NCBI GenBank assembly: GCA_964527215.1
Contig: CAZGNZ010000062.1
Location: 1 to 16,816 of the forward strand
Length of the DNA stretch: 16,816 bases
Direction: 5' to 3'
DNA from: CAZGNZ01 sp964527215
Lineage (GTDB): Bacteria; Fidelibacterota; Marinisomatia; SCGC-AAA003-L08; JACNLC01
Below the pieces are notes generated by a model, which saw nothing but the letters and a program-made list of their open reading frames with translations, searched no databases and had not been told where the DNA came from. Shown piece after piece: positions 8,855-16,336 of this stretch (the stretch's first letter is position 1; each line of letters starts with the position of its first letter). The translations under genes and the position numbers were made by a program.

Positions 8855-11487
8855 ACCCTTTCCTGATACAGATCGTCTCGAAACCGCAAATGACAGGATA
8901 CACCATGGTCTGCAGCAAAATCGATTTTTCCCTGCAGCTGGTGTTCAACAATAAGAATGGCAGTCTGCAGACCAAACGATTCATTATTCCTGAAATTAAA
9001 ACCATCCGGGACGCCAATGCCGTTATCGGTCAGAACCAGGTTTATGTCTTGGTTTTGTGTCCGCTGCAGGACAATTTTAATCTCTCCATCCCGCTTTTCC
9101 GGGAAGGCATGTTTAAGCGCATTGGCAATCAGTTCGTTCAGAACCAGGCCGCACGGTACGGCAGTGTCGATAAGAACAGGAATCTGCTCAAGTTCAAAAG
9201 ACAGTTTTATCTTATTGGATTCTACGTGATAAGTTTTTACGAGCAGCTGTGTCAGATCATTTATATATTCGTCTAAATTGATGCGGGACAATGTCTGGGA
9301 CTGATACAGCTTTTCATGAACAAGAGACATTGCCTGAATACGGCTGACGGTATCCCGGAGTATTTCCTTCACCTTTTCATTGTCTGTGATACCGGCCTGA
9401 ATCATCAGCATCGAAATAATGACCTGCATATTGTTTTTTGTACGGTGATATAATTCCCCGATGAGCTGGATTTTTTCCTGCAGTGATGCTTCCAGCGCAG
9501 CCTCGGCCCCGGTACGCTTCTTTTCCATTTCAATGGTATGCAGAGCAAAACAGATGTCACCAGCCACCTCTTCGAATAGCTGATGTTCCTCGTCATCCAG
9601 TGCTGCAGTTGGAGGAAGCGACACCGACAATACTCCATATAGTTTGGTCTCATACTCCAATTTAACCGCCAGTGCGTCTTTTGCATCATGAACGTCTGTC
9701 AGGCAGCAGTTTTGGCACTGATTTTTCGTGTCTTCAATAGACTGTACGCCCGAATTCAACAAAGCCTTTTGCGCGCAGTAAACGCTTTCTGGCTGGTCAA
9801 GCTGCCTGGCCATTGTATCACCGTAGGCTCCTAATCCCGACTGGGCAAATTTGAAAAACTTGCCGTCGTCATCAAGCAGTGCGATCCAGGCACTGGAATA
9901 GCCGCCGGTTTCCGTTAAGCGCTTACATGAATTTTTCAATAACTTGGCCTGACTCCTTTCCTTCGTGATGAGCTGATTGACATTTCGAATAGCACGCAGC
10001 ACACGGTTCAGGTGTTCGATTCGGGCTTGTGCTTCCTTTCGAATTGTGATGTCCTGTACAGTGCCGGTGATATGGGTCAGTTTGCCGGTTTTATCGCGCT
10101 GCCCCTCGGAAGTCGAAATTAAATACCGCGTAATTCCCCCCGGCAGTATTATGCGGTTCTCGAAAGTAAATTGTTCATCGTGCTCCGCGGCCTGTTTGAT
10201 CACCTCATCATAAAGATATAAATCATCGGGATGAAACCGGCTGAATACAAAATGACTGTCTGGCTGCATTGATGTCCTGTCGGCTCCAAATATGCGGAAT
10301 ACTTCTTCAGACCAATCAATGGCACCGGTTTGGATATTCAATCTCCAGCTGCCGACATGAGCCAGCTTCTGGGCATTTACCAGATTATTTTCGCTTTCTC
10401 TCAGCATCTCCTCTGTATGCTTTCGCTGAGTAATATCCGAGATAAATCCTTCTAGTATTGCAGGTCCGTTTTTGCTGGTTGAAACACAGATTCCACGTTC
10501 CCAAACCCATCTTTCCTTTTTGTCTTTTCGGATTATCCGGTATTCCAACTCAAACTGTTTGTCGTTTTTCAGCGCCTGCTGAATTTTTTCCCAGACGAAT
10601 ACCCTGTCCTCCGGATGGATAATATTGTTGTAGGAAGTCTCCCTGTTGTTGATTATTTCCTCAGGTGGATAACCTGTCAGGTTGATGCATCCATTACTGA
10701 TAAACAGCATCGTCCAATCAGGAACATTTTCACACCTGTATGCCATACCCGGCAAATTACTCAGCAAGGTGCTTATTTTTCTCTCGGATTCCTGCAGCCG
10801 GGATGAGGTTTCCAACACATCTTCCATCATGCTCAGTGTTGTCAGGCGCGAGGATTCCAGCTCCTTGTTGGTCAGCTCCAACTCCTTGGTTCGCGCTCTA
10901 ACGTCGATTTCAAGGTTGGCTTTGTAACCCTCCAATTTCTTTTCAATTTTCTTAAGGGCAGTAATATCAGTAACAATCAAACTTACCATTTTCGAATCAG
11001 GCAGCGAAATCAGGAATTCCTGGCCCGCATCGTGAACAAAAGGTGAAAGTGAAAACATAAAATGCATATCATTCTGACCATTACCGCCATTGGCAGGGAA
11101 AGTGAAGTTTTCTCTGACATTTTTGATTGAGCCATTTTCAAGGAGGGTCGCAAAGCGTTTTTTTTGATCACTGTCCAGCAACTGATCCAGATTGTTGCTG
11201 ATGATGGTTTCCAGCGGGGTGTTTGTCATTTCGGAAAAGCGTTTGTTGCAGTACAATACAATTCCGTCAAGCGAAAGAATAGCGGCACCTTCGTTCATCT
11301 GCTCAATGAGAATTCTATAGGTGGTTTCAGCAGAAGTCAGTGAATAGACTCTTTCGCCTTCATCGGTATCAATAACCAGAGCATCGACCTCCCCTTTTCG
11401 TATTGCCGAAAGAGTGTCTTCCAGTTCTGTTATTCTGGCCTGCAATGATTTGTTTTTCAGAGTGAGATCTTCAATATTCTTCTGCAT
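8851..11487 (-). CDS. Kai-operon sensor histidine kinase: three PAS, GAF, HisKA_2, HATPase
   Basis: This 878-residue soluble kinase starts with a coiled coil (1-30) leading into the ELEDTLSAIRKGEVDALVI linker common in PAS kinases. PAS domains fall at about 55-178, 236-357 and 364-487, with a coiled coil at 178-235. A GAF domain at about 495-655 has an unusual cysteine group: C571, C591, C594, C595. The HisKA_2 motif ELYHRTKNNMQVI has H681 as predicted phosphoacceptor. The ATP-binding domain shows VLNELIANALKHAF (782-795), DNGIG (821-825) and GLQ (839-841). No membrane segments. Start ATG at 11487 lies eight bases after the second kaiB stop, with only a weak GAAGAA ribosome-binding site, which suggests translational coupling. 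Kinases of this general kind occur next to kaiC/kaiB in several non-photosynthetic bacteria. I infer that it takes input from KaiB/KaiC or adds a redox or small-molecule input, then phosphorylates the receiver encoded next. Confidence 0.94.
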   Translation of the reverse strand: MQKNIEDLTLKNKSLQARITELEDTLSAIRKGEVDALVIDTDEGERVYSLTSAETTYRILIEQMNEGAAILSLDGIVLYCNKRFSEMTNTPLETIISNNLDQLLDSDQKKRFATLLENGSIKNVRENFTFPANGGNGQNDMHFMFSLSPFVHDAGQEFLISLPDSKMVSLIVTDITALKKIEKKLEGYKANLEIDVRARTKELELTNKELESSRLTTLSMMEDVLETSSRLQESERKISTLLSNLPGMAYRCENVPDWTMLFISNGCINLTGYPPEEIINNRETSYNNIIHPEDRVFVWEKIQQALKNDKQFELEYRIIRKDKKERWVWERGICVSTSKNGPAILEGFISDITQRKHTEEMLRESENNLVNAQKLAHVGSWRLNIQTGAIDWSEEVFRIFGADRTSMQPDSHFVFSRFHPDDLYLYDEVIKQAAEHDEQFTFENRIILPGGITRYLISTSEGQRDKTGKLTHITGTVQDITIRKEAQARIEHLNRVLRAIRNVNQLITKERSQAKLLKNSCKRLTETGGYSSAWIALLDDDGKFFKFAQSGLGAYGDTMARQLDQPESVYCAQKALLNSGVQSIEDTKNQCQNCCLTDVHDAKDALAVKLEYETKLYGVLSVSLPPTAALDDEEHQLFEEVAGDICFALHTIEMEKKRTGAEAALEASLQEKIQLIGELYHRTKNNMQVIISMLMIQAGITDNEKVKEILRDTVSRIQAMSLVHEKLYQSQTLSRINLDEYINDLTQLLVKTYHVESNKIKLSFELEQIPVLIDTAVPCGLVLNELIANALKHAFPEKRDGEIKIVLQRTQNQDINLVLTDNGIGVPDGFNFRNNESFGLQTAILIVEHQLQGKIDFAADHGVSCHLRFRDDLYQERV

Positions 11488-11495
11488 ATGGGCGA

Positions 11496-11852
11496 TTATT
11501 CTTCAGTTTGTTTTAAATCCAACCCTACCAATACCCTGTCTTCATCCGACATATCCCCGATAATTTTTCGAAGGGGAAGAGGCAGTTTTTTCACCAGTGT
11601 CGGAGCTGCAACAATCTGTTCGCCCTGCGCCAATTTGGGATTTTGATACAAATCGATAACCTGAAGTTCATACTTTCCCTTCATATGGGTTTCACAGATT
11701 TCCTTGATGTTTGCGATGGCTTTTCTGGATTTTGGGCTTAAACCGGCAATATACAATTTTAAAATGTAGTGCTCAGAAACAGGCCGATTGGCCAGCTTTT
11801 CAAATTCCCTGAGAATGTTGTCTTGATCATTTTTCACTTGCTGCACCCGCAC
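11496..11852 (-). CDS. kaiB: KaiB, second copy
   Basis: This 118-residue KaiB-family protein has a thioredoxin-like fold that in clock systems switches fold to bind KaiC. The family core is clear: YILKLYIAGLSPKS (29-42), YELQVIDLYQNPKLA (61-75), VAAPTLVKKLP (81-91) and KIIGDMSDEDRVLVGLDL (96-113). A roughly 28-residue N-terminal extension precedes the core. The annotated GTG (11852) overlaps the upstream kaiB by 26 bases. Internal GTG codons at positions 3 and 6 are possible starts, the first having GGAA about seven bases upstream; there is no ATG before the core, so some overlap with the upstream gene is unavoidable unless a rarer start is used. It differs substantially from the first copy, so this is an old duplication or separate acquisition, not a recent tandem copy. 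Confidence 0.93.
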   Translation of the reverse strand: MRVQQVKNDQDNILREFEKLANRPVSEHYILKLYIAGLSPKSRKAIANIKEICETHMKGKYELQVIDLYQNPKLAQGEQIVAAPTLVKKLPLPLRKIIGDMSDEDRVLVGLDLKQTEE

Positions 11853-12156
11853 TTTCCGGTTGTAAGTCTAACCCTACCAATACTTTTTCTTCCATCGAAA
11901 GATCACCGATTATCTTCTTTACCGGTTCAGGCAGTTGCCGGATCAAGGTTGGGATGGCCAATATCTGATCCCCCTTTCCCAATTGCGGATCCTTAAGAAG
12001 GTCAATAATCTTGATCTCATATTTGTTTTTCAGATGTTTCTCGCAAATTTCTTTCAGATTTTTAAAGGCGGTCACCGATTTTGGAGAATGACCTGCAACA
12101 TACAGCTTTAAAACCCAGACATCATTCTCAATATCATTTAGATTGTTCATAACCAT
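11827..12156 (-). CDS. kaiB: KaiB, first copy
   Basis: This KaiB-family protein has 109 residues with the start chosen here. The longest open frame extends to 12195, into kaiC. However, ATG at 12154-12156 has a strong AAAGGAG eight bases upstream, just after the kaiC stop, so the shorter form is preferred. Family motifs: VWVLKLYVAGHSPKS, YEIKIIDLLKDPQL, ILAIPTLIRQLP and KIIGDLSMEEKVLVGLDL. The C-terminal tail is short (PESAGAASEK). In cyanobacteria KaiB binds the CI ring of phosphorylated KaiC; keeping the KaiC-facing motifs suggests the same partner here. The first of two kaiB genes between kaiC and the kinase. Confidence 0.95.
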   Translation of the reverse strand: MVMNNLNDIENDVWVLKLYVAGHSPKSVTAFKNLKEICEKHLKNKYEIKIIDLLKDPQLGKGDQILAIPTLIRQLPEPVKKIIGDLSMEEKVLVGLDLQPESAGAASEK

Positions 12157-12164
12157 CGAGGGTT

Positions 12165-12171
12165 CTCCTTT
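12165..12171 (-). promoter_or_regulatory. Strong Shine-Dalgarno of the first kaiB, overlapping the kaiC stop
   Basis: On the minus strand AAAGGAG overlaps the TAA stop of kaiC (12170-12172) and lies eight bases before ATG 12156. This decides the kaiB start and suggests that ribosomes finishing kaiC re-initiate on kaiB. Confidence 0.8.
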
Positions 12172-13867
12172 ACTTCTGCCTGCTGTCGAATACATCCTGC
12201 TGTCTGGATTCCATACGTAAATGTTGTTTTGTCAGCTCAGCTATCCTGTCCTTGATATCCATTTCATCGGTTTTCATCTGCATTTCGGTCAGCTCGATCT
12301 GTGCTTTCATGGCTTTTTGTTTTCTCTTCAGCTCGATCTCCAGCTGGTTAATTTTCACTCCAATTCTGTCTGCTTCCTCCTTATCATTCATCTCCTGCAC
12401 ATAACGAGATGATCCTGTGAGAATACCCGTACTTCCCAAATATACTTCCTTTAACTGCACACCCTGTGAAGTGATGAGAAACTCTCGAATCTGGTTGCTG
12501 TTGGCGATTCCCCGGGATTTCAAAACATACAAACCGCGATTGCGTTCACCATTCTCTTCAATATCCCTCAACAGCATCCAAGAATCCATGAGTGAGGAAA
12601 TATTGATATCAGTTGTCTCGGCAGTCCCTGCCGCTGATGTAAGCGTTGTAAAAAATCCTGTTATATTTCTGACCTTGATATAGTCAATCAGTCGAATAAC
12701 CATTGATCTCGCTTCCAATGCATCTTCATTGGACAGGTAAGCATTCATTGGATCTATAACGATAATGTCCGGACCAAATGTATTGATCATTTTATGTATC
12801 AGGGTCAAGTGTGCTTCCAGTCCAAACATGGATACTCTTTCACTGTGGAACTTCAGCAGTTTCTGCTCTTCCCATTTCTTCAGGTCCAAGCCAATTGAAG
12901 CGAGATTTCTTATTATTTGTCTGCTGGACTCTTCAAAACTTAGATAAAGCACTTTTTCACCTCGTTGACAGGCTGCATCAGCCATGTGGCCGCACAGGCT
13001 TGTCTTGCCGGTTCCGGCTGTGCCGGATACTAGAATACTGCTGCCTCTGAAAAACCCTTTTCCGTCCAGCATATCATCCAGTTCTGTGATTCCTGATGAA
13101 ATACGCTCTTTTGACACATCATGATCCAGGGACAGAGAGGTTATCGGCAGTATTGAAATTCCATCGTCGTCTATCAGAAATGGGAAGTCATTGGTTTCAT
13201 GTTTTGTCCCCCTGTATTTCACAATTCTCATGCGTCTTGTGTACACATGATTCTGTTCAAGGTGCTGCAGGGAAATAACGCAGTCGGATACATATTCTTC
13301 CAATCCATGGCGTGTCAGGGCTTTGTCACCCTGCTCACCCGTAATAATGGCTGTTACACCTTTTTCCTTCAGCCATCTGAAAAGCCTGCGCAGCTCTGAT
13401 CTCAGAATTGCCTCATTGGGAAATCCGGAAAAAAGGGCTTCAAGGGTATCCAGTCCCACCCGTTTGGCACCCAGCGAGTCGATCGCCTGGTTAAGTCTGA
13501 TAAACAGACCTTCAAGGTCATATTCCCCGGTTTCCTCAATTTCGCTTCGTTCAATGTGAACAAAATCTATATATATCTTTTTTTCCTGAATAAGCTTTTC
13601 GAGATCAAATCCAAGTGAAGCGACATTTTTTATCAATTCGTCTTCTGTCTCTTCAAAAGCCATGAAAACGCCCGGCTCATTATAAAGTGTGGCTCCTTTC
13701 ACCAGGTACTCCAGCACCAGCAAGGTTTTCCCGCTCCCGGCGCTCCCGCTCACCAGAGTGGGCCTGGCCTTAGGCAGACCTCCCCCCGTAATTTCATCCA
13801 GTCCTTGAATTCCCGTTCTTGATTTTTCCAGTGTTTTTAAATTGGTTCTGATCTTCCCATTCTCCAT
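12170..13867 (-). CDS. kaiC: KaiC-type double-ATPase clock protein with coiled-coil tail
   Basis: This 565-residue protein has two RecA-like KaiC domains. CI: Walker A GSAGSGKT (41-48), catalytic glutamates in FEETE (E72/E73), Walker B-like RVGLDTLEALF (136-146) and RIVKYRGTKH near the ring interface. CII: Walker A GTAGTGKT (282-289), FEES glutamates E312/E313 and Walker B IIVIDPMNAY (368-377). The CII phosphorylation loop aligns with the cyanobacterial Ser-Thr dyad: TTDINISSLMDSW places S424-S425 at the dyad and T419 at the preceding Thr, so the second site is Ser rather than Thr. After VYLGSTGILTGSSR (476-488) there is a charged, heptad-like tail (about 490-560), where cyanobacterial KaiC has its short KaiA-binding end. 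Cyanobacterial KaiC is 519 residues. ATG at 13867 has AAGGA about nine bases upstream. It heads the kaiC-kaiB-kaiB-kinase-receiver operon. Autokinase activity and any rhythm are inferences. Confidence 0.96.
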   Translation of the reverse strand: MENGKIRTNLKTLEKSRTGIQGLDEITGGGLPKARPTLVSGSAGSGKTLLVLEYLVKGATLYNEPGVFMAFEETEDELIKNVASLGFDLEKLIQEKKIYIDFVHIERSEIEETGEYDLEGLFIRLNQAIDSLGAKRVGLDTLEALFSGFPNEAILRSELRRLFRWLKEKGVTAIITGEQGDKALTRHGLEEYVSDCVISLQHLEQNHVYTRRMRIVKYRGTKHETNDFPFLIDDDGISILPITSLSLDHDVSKERISSGITELDDMLDGKGFFRGSSILVSGTAGTGKTSLCGHMADAACQRGEKVLYLSFEESSRQIIRNLASIGLDLKKWEEQKLLKFHSERVSMFGLEAHLTLIHKMINTFGPDIIVIDPMNAYLSNEDALEARSMVIRLIDYIKVRNITGFFTTLTSAAGTAETTDINISSLMDSWMLLRDIEENGERNRGLYVLKSRGIANSNQIREFLITSQGVQLKEVYLGSTGILTGSSRYVQEMNDKEEADRIGVKINQLEIELKRKQKAMKAQIELTEMQMKTDEMDIKDRIAELTKQHLRMESRQQDVFDSRQK

Positions 13868-14731
13868 GGATTTGATTCCTTATTTTTCAATTTCTGTAAG
13901 CCTGTTATCGCTCCGTCGTTCAGCCGCACTTACCGATAGAAGCGGGGCTGTTGGATTTGAATTACGCCTTCATGACAAACTATTGACATGAAGATCAATC
14001 CCTTAATATGATACAGTCACATCATCATGTTCCTCATTCTAGGCCATTTCCAAATGAAGGACTTTTCTGTTTCGAATGATCATAATGACATCGTATGGAT
14101 GACTGGAAGCCATTCAAATTCTGTCTGTCTCACTGGCCGATTATAGAATCAAAAACTTCTGTACGTCTTCAGAAAAGTTGAAATATTTTTCACCATAAAG
14201 ACGTTTTTTCCTTGATCATGCTGACCATTCGATGTGACTATCATACAGATATATTTTTTGAAGAAAAGTTACGGAAGGTGTTTGCGTAATATTATTTTTT
14301 GTGTTTTTGACTCTGTAATATAAGAATCATTTAACTCGTCTGGTGTATATAATCTCAATTATGGATGCAATATATTTTCATAACGAGCATATGCAAATAA
14401 ACGCCGTCGCTCATTCGGGCAGTGTAATTTTCTTTCTGTGAAATTGATTTAAAAAGTGAGGTTCAGGAATCTGAAATTAGCCTGCAAAAGCCAAAATGGA
14501 GAATCGAATGAACCCGTCAATAAAATATACACCGTTTTTGGCATCTGTTAAACCCAATCGAGAACGGACCAGATTTTATTAAGAATGCCCTGATACATTT
14601 TTTAAACGAGGTGATTTAACGTGAAAGGACGCAGTTTCTTCAGGCAGAGCCAATCGAGCGATGCGAGTCAGGGAAGGGCTGTGCAAATGGTTTCACAGCT
14701 ACGCATTTATATTTGGAATCGTACATATAAT
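13868..14731. other. 0.86-kb non-coding interval upstream of kaiC
   Basis: This A+T-rich interval separates the kai operon from the membrane methyltransferase-like gene. No long open frame has recognisable motifs. The kaiC promoter should lie in its left part on the minus strand, but I find no good hexamer pair there. The plus strand carries a near-consensus promoter at 13983-14012. Two short plus-strand frames have good ribosome-binding sites: 24 codons at 14508-14582 (GGAG before ATG) and 59 codons at 14621-14800 (GAGGTG before GTG). Neither matches a known protein. Confidence 0.6.
13983..14012 (+). promoter_or_regulatory. Near-consensus sigma-70 promoter, divergent from kaiC
   Basis: TTGACA (13983-13988, perfect -35) and TATGAT (14007-14012, five of six to TATAAT) are separated by 18 bases on the plus strand, about 115 bases upstream of the kaiC start and pointing away from it. 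The nearest downstream frame starts at ATG 14027 (39 codons) with no Shine-Dalgarno. If active, it would make an untranslated RNA or the transcript for a small protein. Chance occurrence in A+T-rich DNA remains possible. Confidence 0.45.
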
Positions 14732-14800
14732 TCAAAACGGTTTAATTATTCTGGGTACACTGTTACAATATCTATCATATTCTTCACCATATTTGTGTGA
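14621..14800 (+). CDS. Possible 59-residue small protein with hydrophobic C-terminus
   Basis: GTG at 14621 follows GAGGTG with seven bases of spacing, the best ribosome-binding site on the plus strand in this interval. The product would have a basic N-terminus (MKGRSFFRQSQSS), a polar middle and a hydrophobic end (YTVTISIIFFTIFV) that could enter a membrane. Against it, the last 69 bases overlap, antisense, the 3' end of the membrane methyltransferase-like gene, which may account for the hydrophobicity, and no family is recognised. Confidence 0.2.
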   Translation: MKGRSFFRQSQSSDASQGRAVQMVSQLRIYIWNRTYNSKRFNYSGYTVTISIIFFTIFV

Positions 14801-15292
14801 AAGAAATTCCTCCTCAGATTTGATCATGAAGAATGAAATTATCAAATATTGTATAAACCAACCGACCAAATACCACGAGAAACATAATATGTGAAAACTT
14901 AGCAGCAGAATTCCATATCCACCTATTTGCGGATTTCTGGAATACCGATATATACCGCTTGAATTTAACTTATTTTTATCCAGTCCGAAACTTGTTCCGG
15001 TTCCCAAGCGAAACCAGGCAATTAGTAAAACAATCAGGCCCAGGCAGAAAACGATAAGAAAGAGTATATTCAAAATCAGATTCCCTGGAAAGGCAGCGAA
15101 ATTCGGCCAGCTAAACGGAATAAAAAAGTACATGAAATTTGCGTGAAACGCAAATACCACCAATTCGAGTAAACAGGATACTGGAGATAAATTGTTTATT
15201 CTAAGATAGTCATTCCTTACGATTACTCGAAAAACGAGAAAACTGAATAAGATCAAAATTGCTGTAAAAAGGAAATATTTGATTAACATCAT
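14732..15292 (-). CDS. Membrane methyltransferase-like protein (ICMT/PEMT family)
   Basis: This 186-residue integral membrane protein is of the isoprenylcysteine carboxyl methyltransferase / phospholipid methyltransferase type. Hydrophobic segments lie at about 3-23, 40-60, 71-93 and a long stretch at 125-157 that may form a helical pair. The C-terminal signature is present: GIYRYSRNPQ (113-122), then E-E-E-F-L (160-164) and KYGEEYDRY...VPR (167-181). In the family these bind SAM and shape the active site. Bacterial members act on membrane lipids or are uncharacterised; the substrate here is unknown. The gene starts with two ATG codons (15290-15292 and 15287-15289) and a weak ribosome-binding site. 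The start is 34 bases from the end of a 254-bp repeat, whose promoter-like sequence points toward it. No farnesylated protein target is expected in bacteria, so a lipid substrate is more plausible. Confidence 0.87.
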   Translation of the reverse strand: MMLIKYFLFTAILILFSFLVFRVIVRNDYLRINNLSPVSCLLELVVFAFHANFMYFFIPFSWPNFAAFPGNLILNILFLIVFCLGLIVLLIAWFRLGTGTSFGLDKNKLNSSGIYRYSRNPQIGGYGILLLSFHILCFSWYLVGWFIQYLIISFFMIKSEEEFLSHKYGEEYDRYCNSVPRIIKPF

Positions 15293-15326
15293 TTCATCAC
15301 TTTATGTTAACACAATTGTCTGCTGA

Positions 15327-15580
15327 ATACCACGACGCCGGTTGGTTGCGGCTTGACGGCAACCGGCTGCGACTCGGACCTGAGAGACATCCTATTGGAT
15401 GAACCAAAATGTTTTATTTTACCCAAAGAACTCAACCTGCTCAATTGTCAAACAAATGGATGAAAACGAAGTTGGGCTGAGGGTAATCTGCTGTTTGAAA
15501 AACGGATTAACCCAAAAGTCTGAAATACCTGGTGAGAGTGCAGAAAAATTGCTGAGATAACCTTTCCGCCAGAATTGAAG
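15327..15580. repeat. 254-bp direct repeat, copy 1
   Basis: This is about 96% identical (10 differences by hand count) to 16337-16590, in the same orientation. It contains perfect hairpin arms GCCGGTTG (15337-15344) and CAACCGGC (15360-15367) around a 15-base loop. A short frame of 34 codons from ATG 15459 stops inside it, so no intact protein is encoded. It lies between the toxin gene (HepT stop 50 bases to the right) and the membrane methyltransferase-like gene (start 35 bases to the left). With copy 2 it brackets the toxin-antitoxin pair in a 1010-base repeat period. Confidence 0.95.
15416..15444 (-). promoter_or_regulatory. Promoter-like sequence inside repeat copy 1
   Basis: Reading on the minus strand, TTGAGC (15444-15439) and TAAAAT (15421-15416) are spaced by 17 bases and point to the membrane methyltransferase-like gene. 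The hairpin of the repeat lies in the predicted leader. The match is moderate (four of six at -35, five of six at -10). Confidence 0.35.
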
Positions 15581-15629
15581 ATTCGATAAGCTGCATTTTG
15601 CATGACCTGATTGTTGTATTGTTAAAATT

Positions 15630-15953
15630 CTAATTAATCATTTGGATGATCTTTGGAAGTTCTTGCTTAACCGTCTTCCAGACAACTTCGATATCAATAC
15701 CAAAATAATCATGAATTAGTACATCTCTCATCCCTGCCATTTCTTTCCAGGCAAGGCTTGAATATGTATCCTGGATATGCTTTGGAATTTTTTTACTTGC
15801 TTCACCAATAATTTCAAGACCACGGATAACTGCAAATTGTGTTTTCTCATCGATTGAAAACTCTTCATAAGTCAAGTTTTCACAAAATTGAAGTATTTTT
15901 ACAGCTGTTTCCCGAATATCAGACAAATACAATTGATGATCTCTTTTAATCAT
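15630..15953 (-). CDS. hepT: HepT-type toxin (DUF86, HEPN ribonuclease)
   Basis: This 107-residue HEPN-family toxin of the MntA-HepT toxin-antitoxin system is all-helical by composition. The catalytic R-X4-H-X-Y motif is intact: R76-DVLI-H81-D-Y83, within GMRDVLIHDYFG. Family members are RNases silenced by the partner nucleotidyltransferase, which adds AMP to the motif tyrosine. The conserved LEIIGEASKKIP segment (46-57) is also typical. ATG at 15953 overlaps the stop of the antitoxin gene by four bases (ATGA), so the pair is translationally coupled, antitoxin first. The pair is bracketed by 254-bp direct repeats, which suggests that it moved as a unit. Confidence 0.94.
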   Translation of the reverse strand: MIKRDHQLYLSDIRETAVKILQFCENLTYEEFSIDEKTQFAVIRGLEIIGEASKKIPKHIQDTYSSLAWKEMAGMRDVLIHDYFGIDIEVVWKTVKQELPKIIQMIN

Positions 15954-16249
15954 GCTATCTGCATTGCTTCATCAAGTATTGATTTTTCAAGACTTGGTTT
16001 TAGTGAGGTTTTCATTACCAGATCTACTTCAACCCCAGTAATTTCTGTTAGAAAGTTTTTTAATCTGATGAACTCAAACAGGGTAGGGGGCGTACTAAAG
16101 GAAATAAGAATATCTAGGTCACTGGTATTCTTTTGTTCATCTCTGATGAATGAACCGAAAATACCCAGATAATCAATTTTGTATGCATCCTTGAATTTTG
16201 GGATTTCGTTTTCTATCTTACATATGATTGATTTCAGCCTTGTTTCCAT
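15950..16249 (-). CDS. mntA: MntA-type minimal nucleotidyltransferase antitoxin
   Basis: With the ATG at 16249 this is 99 residues; the open frame extends two codons to a TTG at 16255. It belongs to the MNT family of polymerase-beta-fold nucleotidyltransferases. The G-S-X10-D-X-D motif is intact: GSF followed by SDLDILI, with the two metal-binding aspartates spaced as expected, and a third acidic residue in VEVDLVM. In characterised pairs it AMPylates HepT and neutralises it. The Shine-Dalgarno is weak. Translation ends inside the HepT start (ATGA). Upstream, 88 bases away, is repeat copy 2 with a promoter-like sequence pointing into the gene. Confidence 0.93.
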   Translation of the reverse strand: METRLKSIICKIENEIPKFKDAYKIDYLGIFGSFIRDEQKNTSDLDILISFSTPPTLFEFIRLKNFLTEITGVEVDLVMKTSLKPSLEKSILDEAMQIA

Positions 16250-16336
16250 AATCAAATTTCGAAAAATAAATTGTTTTATTAAACAGAAATTCCAGATTGA
16301 TACTATGACATCTTGTATAGGTAGGTCCTATGCAAT

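Noticed and set aside
14100..14220. Coding-like minus-strand fragments upstream of kaiC
   Set aside because: Frames are under 30 codons with stops on both sides and no family match.
15459..15563. 34-codon frame within the direct repeat
   Set aside because: It is short, interrupted at different places in the two copies, and has no recognised family, so it is better seen as part of a non-coding repeat.
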